Shown one piece after another: positions 6,586-13,641 of a stretch of DNA of 17,481 bases; within the stretch, counting starts at the first letter, position 1; the number at the start of each line of letters is the position of its first letter. The DNA lies in NCBI GenBank assembly GCA_021803885.1, contig JAJZKY010000015.1, positions 1 to 17,481 on the forward strand, read 5' to 3'. The translations under genes were made by a program, and so were the position numbers. The notes under the pieces are model-generated. The model made no database searches. It worked only from the letters and a program-made list of their open reading frames with translations, and was not told the DNA's origin. This stretch comes from Planctomycetota bacterium (GTDB lineage Bacteria > Planctomycetota > Phycisphaerae > WQYP01 > JAJZKY01).

Positions 6586-7319
6586 TCCGGCAGCCACATG
6601 CGCCGCGCTTCCGTACCTTGGCCATGAGCGCGGCGGTGTCTGCATGGCTATTGGCCGCGCCTTTTGCGGCGGCCTTGCATCACGACAAACAGGATTCCGC
6701 TACGCTGAATCCCAATGAGGACCCTTTCACGCTGGTGCAGCCTACGGCGGATGTCGTGGCCGCGCGTGTGGACAAGCACTACAACAGCGTACACGGGTTA
6801 GAGCTGAGCTTTGTTGAGCGGTACACGAACGCAGGAATCGAGCGCAACGAGCAGGGAAGACTGCTACTGAAAAAGCCCGGCCTCATGCGCTGGGAGTACA
6901 GCCACCCGCACGGAAAACTTTTCCTGGTCGATAAGCACTTCGCTTACAGCTACACGCCCGGCGATGCGCAGGCGCAGCGAATTCCCATTGAAAAGCTGAA
7001 CGATCTGCGTTCGCCATTGCGCTTCCTGCTGGGCAAAACCAACTTAGCCAAGGAACTGGACAAGCTCACCGTCACCTATGATGGAGGCATGGCCATTCTG
7101 CGCGGTGTACCCGTGGGCATGGAAACGACCATGAATCAGTTGGAGTTGACTGTGCTGCCTAGCGGCACGATTCTCTCCATGCGGATGCAGGAGACCGGCG
7201 GTGCCGAAACGCGCTTCCAGTTCTACAATGAAAATGACAAGGTAGACATCAACAAAGATGTCTTTGTCTTCACGCCGCCGGCGAATGTCAAAGTCGTCGA
7301 TGGTCTGCCGCCGATGTAA
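6582..7319 (+). CDS. lolA: LolA-like outer-membrane lipoprotein carrier protein
   Basis: A 245-aa periplasmic protein. An N-terminal signal peptide with hydrophobic core MSAAVSAWLLAAPFAAA ends near residue 31. The mature part reads as a LolA/LolB half-barrel: VVAARVDKHYNSVHGLELSF near its start (the first helix of the family), then GRLLLKKPGLMRWEYSHPHG, matching the G-x-hhhxxPGxhRWxY signature, then LFLVDKHFAYSYTPG and the final VFVFTPPANVKVVD. LolA carries lipoproteins from LolCDE to the outer-membrane receptor. Start ATG 6582 overlaps the prepilin stop as ATGA with no separate Shine-Dalgarno, which points to translational coupling. A LolA gene inside a pilus cluster is unusual; it may help localise a secretin pilotin, but that is inference. 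Confidence 0.87.
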   Translation: MIRQPHAPRFRTLAMSAAVSAWLLAAPFAAALHHDKQDSATLNPNEDPFTLVQPTADVVAARVDKHYNSVHGLELSFVERYTNAGIERNEQGRLLLKKPGLMRWEYSHPHGKLFLVDKHFAYSYTPGDAQAQRIPIEKLNDLRSPLRFLLGKTNLAKELDKLTVTYDGGMAILRGVPVGMETTMNQLELTVLPSGTILSMRMQETGGAETRFQFYNENDKVDINKDVFVFTPPANVKVVDGLPPM

Positions 7320-7349
7320 GCAGGCGCAGCGCGGAGATCTGAATTTATC

Positions 7350-8546
7350 ATGGCGGAGTTCATAGTTAAGCTGGCCGATGAACGCGGGCATGTGCAGGAG
7401 CAGGTACACATCGCCAGCACCGCAGAAGAGTTGCGGGCGCGGTTTACCCAATCTGGATATTTAGTCTATTCCGTGCGTCCACGCGGCATGGCCGGTGGCA
7501 AGCGCAAAAGCATCAAGCTGGAACCCTTCCTCATCTTTAATCAGCAGTTCCTCACGCTTATCCGTGCCGGACTCCCTATTCTTTCCTCGTTGGAGTTGCT
7601 CGCCAAGCGCCAAAAGAATCCCTCCTTTCGCGCTCAGTTGGAGGATGTAGGCGTGCGTGTGCGCACGGGCCAGGCATTGTCCGCCGCATTTGAGGCGCAG
7701 GGAAATTTTCCCGTCATTTTTAACACCACGCTACTGGCCGGCGAGCGCTCCGGCAATCTCGAAGAGGTTCTAGGTCGCTACTTGGCCTTTCAGCGCATCT
7801 CGCTCACCTTTCGCAAAAAGATGATTGCATCGTTGGTCTATCCCGTGCTGCTCATCGTGATGGTGACCGTGCTGCTGATCTTTTTGATCTCTTTCGTGGT
7901 GCCGCGTTTTGCTGCGCTTTACGACCAGATTGGCACCAAGCTGCCGGCAATCACCGTTCTGATGCTTGCTGTCGGCAACAATATCCAGATCTATTTGCCC
8001 TACGGACTGGTGGCCTTGGCTGCAGGTGTCTTCGCGCTCATTCGCTGGAGCAAGTCAGAAAGCGGCGCCAACGCCATGGACACCGTGCGCGTACATATGC
8101 CGATCTTTGGCAGCATTTGGCTCAAGTATCAGGTGGCGCTATTTTCGCGTACGCTCTCCACGCTGCTCACTGGAGGTCTGCCGCCCGTTCCGTCGTTGGA
8201 AACCGCGGCGCGCTCCATTGGCAGTCGTCGCGTGACGCAGGCGGTGATGAACTCCGTGGTCAGCGTGCGTGAGGGCAAAGGCTTGGCCCGCAGCCTGGAG
8301 AAGACAAAAATCTTTCCAGAACTGGCCATTGAGATGATCGAAGTGGGCGAATCCACCGGGGCACTGCCGGGAATGCTCAACTCCGTGGCAGAATTCTATG
8401 AAGAGGATGTGCAGACCGCGCTGACAGCGGCCTTGTCCCTGATTGAGCCGGCGATTTTAATCGTCATGGGGACCATTGTGGTCACCATCTTGATCGCGCT
8501 CTATCTGCCGATCTTCAACCTGGGCGCGGGTAGTTTCGGCAAGTAG
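7350..8546 (+). CDS. pilC: Type IV pilus inner-membrane platform protein (PilC/GspF family)
   Basis: A 398-aa polytopic inner-membrane protein, the usual length. The N-terminus (1-50) is a short cytoplasmic GspF-N-like region. Two homologous T2SSF domains follow. Each contains the family motif, GERSGNLEEVL at 131-141 and GESTGALPGML at 333-343, and each is followed by hydrophobic helices (about 160-185 and 367-387, with another at 213-232). PilC sits in the inner membrane, contacts the PilB ATPase and transmits rotation to the growing pilus. The gene begins 30 bases after lolA with only a weak GGAG 13 bases before ATG 7350. The C-terminus LYLPIFNLG is characteristic of the family. Followed by pilB after 98 bases. 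Confidence 0.95.
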   Translation: MAEFIVKLADERGHVQEQVHIASTAEELRARFTQSGYLVYSVRPRGMAGGKRKSIKLEPFLIFNQQFLTLIRAGLPILSSLELLAKRQKNPSFRAQLEDVGVRVRTGQALSAAFEAQGNFPVIFNTTLLAGERSGNLEEVLGRYLAFQRISLTFRKKMIASLVYPVLLIVMVTVLLIFLISFVVPRFAALYDQIGTKLPAITVLMLAVGNNIQIYLPYGLVALAAGVFALIRWSKSESGANAMDTVRVHMPIFGSIWLKYQVALFSRTLSTLLTGGLPPVPSLETAARSIGSRRVTQAVMNSVVSVREGKGLARSLEKTKIFPELAIEMIEVGESTGALPGMLNSVAEFYEEDVQTALTAALSLIEPAILIVMGTIVVTILIALYLPIFNLGAGSFGK

Positions 8547-8558
8547 CGGGCGCGCGCT

Positions 8559-8630
8559 ACGGTTGCAACGATATGTTCTTTCGAGTGGAGTGCAACAACG
8601 TCAAGCAATCTGCGGTTGTCTGGCAACCGT
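8559..8630 (+). promoter_or_regulatory. Candidate alternative hairpins upstream of pilB
   Basis: ACGGTTGC (8559-8566) can pair with GCAACCGT (8623-8630), 8 bp. The right arm can instead pair locally with CGGTTG (8613-8618) to form a 6-bp hairpin with loop TCTGG. The right arm ends right before the pilB Shine-Dalgarno AGGGAGA (8632-8638). The two folds exclude each other, as in a translational switch; there is no evidence that it works as one. Confidence 0.3.
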
Positions 8631-8644
8631 AAGGGAGAAACACC

Positions 8645-10279
8645 ATGGCCGATCCGGTCGTAATGCCCGTCAGTAAAAACGGCACCACGGATGAAGTGAG
8701 CCAAGCAAAAATGCTGGCCCAGCGCTATCGCTCCGAGTACGTCGATCTGCGCAACTTCCGCATTCAGCACGACCTGCTGCGTACCGTGCCCGTGGACATC
8801 ATGTTCCGTTACAACTTTGTGCCCTTGGAGCAGCAGGCTGACCGGCTCGTGATTGCCGTCAGCGACCCCAGCCGCCTGATGGTGCTCGACGAAATCTCCG
8901 GACTGCTCGGCCAACGTCTTAGCATCCGCGTCGCCACGCTGAGCCAGATCACCGACCTGCTGAAGAAAACCGAGCAATCGCAGCGCGTGCTTGATGAAGC
9001 CAGCGAGGGCCTCACCTTCGATGTCATCTCTGCCGTCGAGAATGCCGACGAGAGTATTTCGATTGAGAAGCTCACATCCGAAGAGGACATCAGTCCCATC
9101 ATTCGCCTGGTGGACACCACCATCTTCACCGCGCTCGAGCGCCGCGCCAGCGATATTCACATCGAGACCTACGACGATAGTCTGCATGTGAAGTACCGCA
9201 TTGACGGCGTGTTGCAACCGGCGATGGCCCCCATTGCGCGGGAACATCACCAGACGATTCTGTCGCGTATCAAGGTCATGAGCGAACTCGACATTGCCGA
9301 GCGCCGCGTTCCGCAGGATGGACGATTTCGCGTGCGTTATAAAGGCCGCCTGATTGACTTCCGCGTCTCCATCATGCCGACCGTACATGGTGAAAACGCA
9401 GTGCTCCGCGTACTCGACAAAGAGTCGATGAGCGAAAAATTCACCAAGCTTACACTGGAGGTCGTCGGTTTTGCGGAAGAAGATCTGCGCCGCTTCCGCT
9501 CCTACATTCGGGAACCCTACGGCATGGTGCTCGTCACCGGCCCCACTGGCTCCGGCAAAACTACCACGCTCTACGCCGCTCTCAATGAGATCAAAAGCGA
9601 TGAGGATAAGATCATCACCATTGAGGATCCGGTCGAGTATCAGATTCGTGGCATCACGCAAATTCCCGTCAACGAGAAAAAAGGCCTGACCTTTGCGCGC
9701 GGCCTGCGTTCGATTTTGCGCCATGACCCGGACAAGATTCTTGTCGGTGAAATTCGCGACCAGGAAACGGCGCAGATTGCCATCAACTCCGCGCTCACCG
9801 GCCACTTGGTTTTTACCACTGTCCACGCCAACAACGTGGTGGATGTTATTGGCCGCTTCTTGAACATGGGCGTCGAGGCCTACAACTTCGTCTCTGCGCT
9901 GAACTGCATCCTGGCTCAGCGTCTGGTGCGCACCATCTGCGAACACTGCAAGCGCGAAGTTACCCATAGCCTGGGAGAGATGCACGCCTCTGGCATGGAT
10001 CCCAAAGACTGGGCCGATTGCAAATTTTACGAAGGTGTTGGCTGCATTGAATGCGGAGGTACCGGCTACCGCGGGCGCACGGCCATTCACGAATTGCTCG
10101 AACTCAACGATGTCATCCGCGAGATGATTCTGGAGCGGAAGCCCAGTTCCGAGATCCGCAAGATGGCGCGCGACCAGGGCATGAGCTTCCTGCGCGAATC
10201 CGCCTTGCAGCGTGTACGGCTCGGCCTGACCACGCTGCGCGAGATTAATAAAGTGACCTTTATCGAAGCGACGCGGTAA
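8645..10279 (+). CDS. pilB: Type IV pilus assembly / type II secretion ATPase (PilB/GspE family)
   Basis: A 544-aa hexameric cytoplasmic ATPase that powers pilus extension. An N-terminal MshEN/GspE-N-like domain (about 20-115) precedes the catalytic core. Visible motifs are Walker A GPTGSGKTT (299-307), Asp box TIEDPVE (325-331), Walker B ILVGEIRD (365-372), His box TGHLVFTTVHAN (385-396), and a tetracysteine zinc site C432/C435 with C467/C470, typical of PilB and GspE rather than PilT. All catalytic motifs are intact. Shine-Dalgarno AGGGAGA lies 6 bases before the ATG. It sits after pilC and before pilM, and the gap before it holds inverted repeats. A long antisense open frame here is a composition shadow. 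Confidence 0.97.
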   Translation: MADPVVMPVSKNGTTDEVSQAKMLAQRYRSEYVDLRNFRIQHDLLRTVPVDIMFRYNFVPLEQQADRLVIAVSDPSRLMVLDEISGLLGQRLSIRVATLSQITDLLKKTEQSQRVLDEASEGLTFDVISAVENADESISIEKLTSEEDISPIIRLVDTTIFTALERRASDIHIETYDDSLHVKYRIDGVLQPAMAPIAREHHQTILSRIKVMSELDIAERRVPQDGRFRVRYKGRLIDFRVSIMPTVHGENAVLRVLDKESMSEKFTKLTLEVVGFAEEDLRRFRSYIREPYGMVLVTGPTGSGKTTTLYAALNEIKSDEDKIITIEDPVEYQIRGITQIPVNEKKGLTFARGLRSILRHDPDKILVGEIRDQETAQIAINSALTGHLVFTTVHANNVVDVIGRFLNMGVEAYNFVSALNCILAQRLVRTICEHCKREVTHSLGEMHASGMDPKDWADCKFYEGVGCIECGGTGYRGRTAIHELLELNDVIREMILERKPSSEIRKMARDQGMSFLRESALQRVRLGLTTLREINKVTFIEATR

Positions 10280-10322
10280 GCTAGAGCAGACGCGTGAAAA
10301 GCGCGCCGAAAGATCCATAACG

Positions 10323-11309
10323 ATGCGCTGGATTCCATCAGCATTGCAAACGACAGCCCGGCCCCGTTTGGCCTGCGCGCTTACCAGCGAGGCAGTCTAC
10401 GCGGCACACTCTGCTTCGCCGGGCCTGCCCGTGCAGGCTGCGCTTTTCCAACCCTTGCCAGTTGGTGCTGTAGCTCCTGCGTTAAAATCCCCCATTCTTT
10501 CTGGCAGCACATTGGCAGCGGAACTGCACGATCTAAAAGCCCTGAAGCTCGTCGCCGGCAAAAGCCGTTCGAAACAGGTGACGCTGGTTGTGCCCGACGT
10601 CTGCGTGCGCGTGCTGGTACTGGATTTTGAAGCATTGCCCAATAAGCACAGTGAGGCGCTGCCGCTCGTTCGCTTTCGCTTGCGCAAGATGCTGCCCTTT
10701 GACGCCGACGAGGCAGCTATTTCGTATCAGGTGCTACATTCTGGCAAAACGCAAGAGGACGAAACTGTGCGCGTGCTGGTCACCGCAATGCAGGCGGAGT
10801 TGCGCGAAGAATTGGAATCTCTCCTGCGCACAGCTGGTTTTGAGCCTGGTGCAATTTTGCCGGCCACGCTAGCCTCTCTGGCCGCCGTGCCTGAGGATGA
10901 GGCGCACTTGCTGGTGCATACGAGCCAGCAATCGGTGTCGACCACGATCAGCCGCGGCAATGATTTACTGCTCTACCGCACACTGGAACATGCGACTGCA
11001 CCCCATGCTGTGCCTGTGGATGAAGTGGCACTGCCAGAGGCTGCGCCTGCCACTCAAGAAGAGGATTGCATTCAGGCGATTTTGATGGCCGCAGCATTTT
11101 ATGAAGATGCACTGGGCCGCACACCCGATCATGTTCTGGTGGCCGGGAAGGACTCGCCGGAGTTGCTGTACTCGCAACTCAATGCCGTCTGCGATTGGCA
11201 GATCCCGCTGCGCAGTTTGGTGCGCACCGAACACTTTTTGGCGGAGGCGGTTCCGAATGGCGTGCCTGCCTGTCGATTTGCTGGCGTGGTGGGGGCGCTG
11301 CACGGCTGA
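10323..11309 (+). CDS. pilM: PilM-like pilus assembly protein, degenerate actin-like fold
   Basis: A 328-aa protein in the pilM position, directly before pilN with a 1-base stop/start overlap (TGATG). Family resemblance is by order and by general pattern: LKLVAGKSRSKQVTLVVPDVCVRVLVLDFEALP (about 76-108, a basic segment then strands), RFRLRKMLPFDADEAAISYQV (the PilM hallmark K/R-xxhPF motif), AELREELESLLRTAGFEP, and HVLVAGKDSPELLYSQL near the end. The usual N-terminal phosphate-1 motif (GIDIG-x-x-x-VK) is missing, replaced by RLACALTSEAVYAAH, and no clear phosphate-2 DIG motif is seen. The protein may therefore have lost ATP binding. PilM normally links cytoplasmic PilB to the PilN N-terminus at the inner membrane. 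No other role is suggested. Confidence 0.75.
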   Translation: MRWIPSALQTTARPRLACALTSEAVYAAHSASPGLPVQAALFQPLPVGAVAPALKSPILSGSTLAAELHDLKALKLVAGKSRSKQVTLVVPDVCVRVLVLDFEALPNKHSEALPLVRFRLRKMLPFDADEAAISYQVLHSGKTQEDETVRVLVTAMQAELREELESLLRTAGFEPGAILPATLASLAAVPEDEAHLLVHTSQQSVSTTISRGNDLLLYRTLEHATAPHAVPVDEVALPEAAPATQEEDCIQAILMAAAFYEDALGRTPDHVLVAGKDSPELLYSQLNAVCDWQIPLRSLVRTEHFLAEAVPNGVPACRFAGVVGALHG

Positions 11310-12226
11310 TGCGAGTCACAATCAATCTGGCTTCACGGCCCTTTGTGGAACTAGGCCCATTGCTGGCGCGCTTGCGCCTGCTGGCGGGCGCGTTGGTGTT
11401 GGTGTTGTTTGGCCTCTGGCTCACACACAAGCATTTGGAGCGCAAGGCTGAAATCGCCGACGATGCAGTGAGCCGCTGGCAACAGCGCACCAGCGCTCTG
11501 GAACAGGAATGGCAACAGGATCAGGACACGATGCGCGAGCCGCAAAATGCTGCCGTGCAAGCGGAATCGGCATTCTTAAACAATCTTTTCACGCAAAAGT
11601 CTTTTTCCTGGACAGCTGCGCTGATGGATTTGGAAAACGTGCTTCCCGGCGGTTTGCAGGTACTCAGCATGCAGCCGCAGATGTCCAAGACGGGAACTGT
11701 GTTGCTGCGCCTGCAAGTGACCGGCGCACGCGACAAGGCCGTTGAGTTGGTCAAAAATCTGGAAACATCCAAACACTTTTTGCATCCGCGTCTGGCCGGA
11801 GAATCCGCAGCGCAGGCAAGCACAGGCAACGGCAGGCCGGGTGCGGTGCCACTGTCTCAGGATGCAGCCGATGTGAACTTTGACATTCTCGCCGAGTACA
11901 ACGCTGCAGGCATGGATGAGTTGCCCAAGGCAGACACCAGCGCCGATCAAAAGGATTTTCCCGCAGCGGGTACGATTCCTGTGCAGCCGGTGCCTCAGCG
12001 GTCACTTGTTCATACACAAAGCGCAGATGCGCAAACGCAGCGGGCCAGCAATTCTGTGCCTCCGCGCATGCCGCAACCGAGAATGCAGCCATCGAATACG
12101 CAGCCCCTCAACCCAGGACAACGGCAATGGATGGGGGCAAACGTTCCGCAGACTGTTTTGATGCAGAACCGGCGGCAAATTTACGTGCAGAATGTACCGG
12201 CGCAGGGGGCGGATTCGGAACCATGA
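11309..12226 (+). CDS. pilN: PilN-like pilus assembly protein with long C-terminal tail
   Basis: A 305-aa inner-membrane protein. The short cytoplasmic N-terminus RVTINLASRPF is the PilN-type INL motif that binds PilM. One transmembrane helix follows (about 18-41), then a coiled-coil segment (about 45-90) and a ferredoxin-like periplasmic domain (about 95-160, including LPGGLQVLSMQP and VLLRLQVTGARDKAVELVKNLE). From about residue 190 to the end the chain is low in hydrophobics and rich in Pro, Gln and Asn, an unusual extension since PilN is usually near 200 aa. ATG 11309 overlaps the pilM stop by one base. The stop overlaps the next start (ATGA at 12223). The upstream in-frame ATG at 11195 lies inside pilM and is rejected. 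Confidence 0.85.
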   Translation: MRVTINLASRPFVELGPLLARLRLLAGALVLVLFGLWLTHKHLERKAEIADDAVSRWQQRTSALEQEWQQDQDTMREPQNAAVQAESAFLNNLFTQKSFSWTAALMDLENVLPGGLQVLSMQPQMSKTGTVLLRLQVTGARDKAVELVKNLETSKHFLHPRLAGESAAQASTGNGRPGAVPLSQDAADVNFDILAEYNAAGMDELPKADTSADQKDFPAAGTIPVQPVPQRSLVHTQSADAQTQRASNSVPPRMPQPRMQPSNTQPLNPGQRQWMGANVPQTVLMQNRRQIYVQNVPAQGADSEP

Positions 12227-12897
12227 AGCTGCATCCATTTGGCAATTCCTCCTCGTTCGGTGGACGCAAGCTGCGCGTCACCGCGCTTCATGTACATTTG
12301 GCTGCTGTAGGGCTTTTGTGCGTGCTGAATCTGGTGTTGCTGACACGCGTTGTGCTGGCCTGGCAGCGCGTGCGCGCCGGCGATGCCGATCAACTCGCGC
12401 AGCATCAGGCGGCCTATCAGGCCATGCTGCTGAAAACCCGTCCGCTGCGCGGCCTGGACAAAAAAATTCTTCAGGCACGCAAAGATCAATCCAAGTTTTA
12501 TGCGCAGCGCTTTCCCGCCAGCTACTCCGCCATTGCCGGGGAACTGGGCACGCTGGCCACCAAGGACAAAGTTCTTCTCTCGCGTGTGCAATATGCGCAG
12601 GGCAAGCCGCAGTTTGATGTGGCTGAGGTGCGCATGGACGGCAGCCTGAGCGGGGACTACACATCCGTCGCCTATTTCATCAATGACATTGAGCGCGACA
12701 AGCTGTTCTTTGTCATCGACGCCATCGCGATCAGCGGGCAGCAGAGCGGTATGGTGAACCTGCGCATTCGCGTCTCCACGTGGATGCGTCTGGGCGTTGC
12801 GGCAGCCGATACAGATTCCCAATCGAATCGCTCATCCGCCAGCCACACGGCCCAGCAGCATCAGCCCACAAAAAAATTGCCACAGGGGAGGCTCTAA
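12223..12897 (+). CDS. pilO: PilO-like pilus assembly protein
   Basis: A 224-aa inner-membrane protein in the pilO position. After a short cytoplasmic N-terminus comes one transmembrane helix (about 21-46, HLAAVGLLCVLNLVLL), then a coiled-coil region rich in Gln and charged residues (about 47-85), then a periplasmic alpha/beta part that includes VDG-like SLSGDYTSVAYFINDIERDKLFFVIDAIAI, the typical PilO pattern in which a strand leads into FIxxIE. The tail after about residue 195 is Ser/Gln-rich. PilO heterodimerises with PilN and contacts PilP. The start ATG overlaps the pilN stop as ATGA. Recognition rests on topology, position and the FIxDIE segment rather than close similarity. Confidence 0.8.
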   Translation: MKLHPFGNSSSFGGRKLRVTALHVHLAAVGLLCVLNLVLLTRVVLAWQRVRAGDADQLAQHQAAYQAMLLKTRPLRGLDKKILQARKDQSKFYAQRFPASYSAIAGELGTLATKDKVLLSRVQYAQGKPQFDVAEVRMDGSLSGDYTSVAYFINDIERDKLFFVIDAIAISGQQSGMVNLRIRVSTWMRLGVAAADTDSQSNRSSASHTAQQHQPTKKLPQGRL

Positions 12898-12900
12898 ACG

Positions 12901-13530
12901 ATGGCGATTCGTATCGGAGCCGAAGATAAAAAGAAGCTGGCCATGGCCGTAGGCTTGGGCGTGCTCGCTCTGGGCCTGACTGTATACACGGCGATGAATC
13001 TCATGGGCGGCTCGCCGCCGCCCGCCCCAGTGTCTGCGCCGGTGCAGCCATCGACAGCCCACTCTACAGCAGCCCTGCGGTCGAGCAGTGGCCATAGCGC
13101 ACAGCGTTTGGAGAGCGCCTCTGATTTGGACCCATCGCTGCACCCTGAAAAAATGCACTTCGCGGAAACGGTGGAGTACACCGGCGATGGCCGCAATATC
13201 TTCTCGAAGTTCTCCGTACCCACGCGCGTGGCGCAGGCCGCTGCGGCAGCTGCCAAAATCGAACAACCGGTTGCGCCTGTACGCACCGGACCGGTGGCAC
13301 CCGCTGGTCCGCCGCCGCCACCGACGATTGATCTTAAGTTTTACGGAACAGCCATTGTGCAGGGCGGTAAGACGAAGGTCTTTCTGCTCCACGGTGAAGA
13401 TGTTTTCGTCGCCGGTGAAGGCGACATTGTGGATCATCGCTATCAGGTCATCAAAATCAACAAGACGGATGTCCTCGTCCGCGACCTGTTCTATAACGAC
13501 AACCAGACGCTAACTCTGCAGCAGGACTAA
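12901..13530 (+). CDS. pilP: PilP/GspC-like pilus assembly protein
   Basis: A 209-aa bitopic protein. An N-terminal basic stretch is followed by a transmembrane helix (about 13-35), then a proline/alanine-rich linker and an HR-type beta domain at the end (about 140-209): IDLKFYGTAIVQGGKTKVFLLHGEDVFVAGEGD followed by YQVIKINKTDVLVRD, the sandwich pattern of PilP and GspC. The RNIFSKF segment (about 98-104) resembles the RNPF/RDPF motif preceding that domain in these families. There is no lipobox cysteine, so the anchor is a helix as in GspC, not a lipid as in classical PilP. This domain would contact a secretin, but no secretin gene follows. AGGGGAGG (12884-12891), inside the end of pilO, is the ribosome-binding site. 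Confidence 0.8.
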   Translation: MAIRIGAEDKKKLAMAVGLGVLALGLTVYTAMNLMGGSPPPAPVSAPVQPSTAHSTAALRSSSGHSAQRLESASDLDPSLHPEKMHFAETVEYTGDGRNIFSKFSVPTRVAQAAAAAAKIEQPVAPVRTGPVAPAGPPPPPTIDLKFYGTAIVQGGKTKVFLLHGEDVFVAGEGDIVDHRYQVIKINKTDVLVRDLFYNDNQTLTLQQD

Positions 13531-13565
13531 ACATAGCGCTGGCCTGCGGACGCGGGGGCACTTTT

Positions 13566-13589
13566 GTCGCCTCGCGCACGCGACTTTTT
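13566..13589 (+). terminator. Candidate intrinsic terminator or attenuator after pilP
   Basis: GTCGC (13566-13570) and GCGAC (13580-13584) form a 5-bp stem with a 9-base loop, followed by TTTTT (13585-13589). A second small GC hairpin (13590-13601) is followed by ATTTTCTT. The stem is short, so efficiency would be modest. It lies across a TTG that would be the extreme upstream start of the next gene, which argues against that start. Confidence 0.4.
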
Positions 13590-13641
13590 GCCGCCAGCGG
13601 CGTATTTTCTTACTAGAGGCGGCGCGCTCCGCAGCATATTC

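Noticed and set aside
8501..10318. 605-codon open frame antisense to pilB
   Set aside because: pilB carries intact Walker A, Walker B, His box and Cys motifs. The antisense frame has no recognisable motif and follows from G/C-biased codon positions.
13564..13641. TTG 13564 as the start of the giant pseudopilin
   Set aside because: It would give an atypical 44-residue leader and lies in a terminator-like hairpin. GTG 13642 gives an 18-residue prepilin leader; still uncertain.
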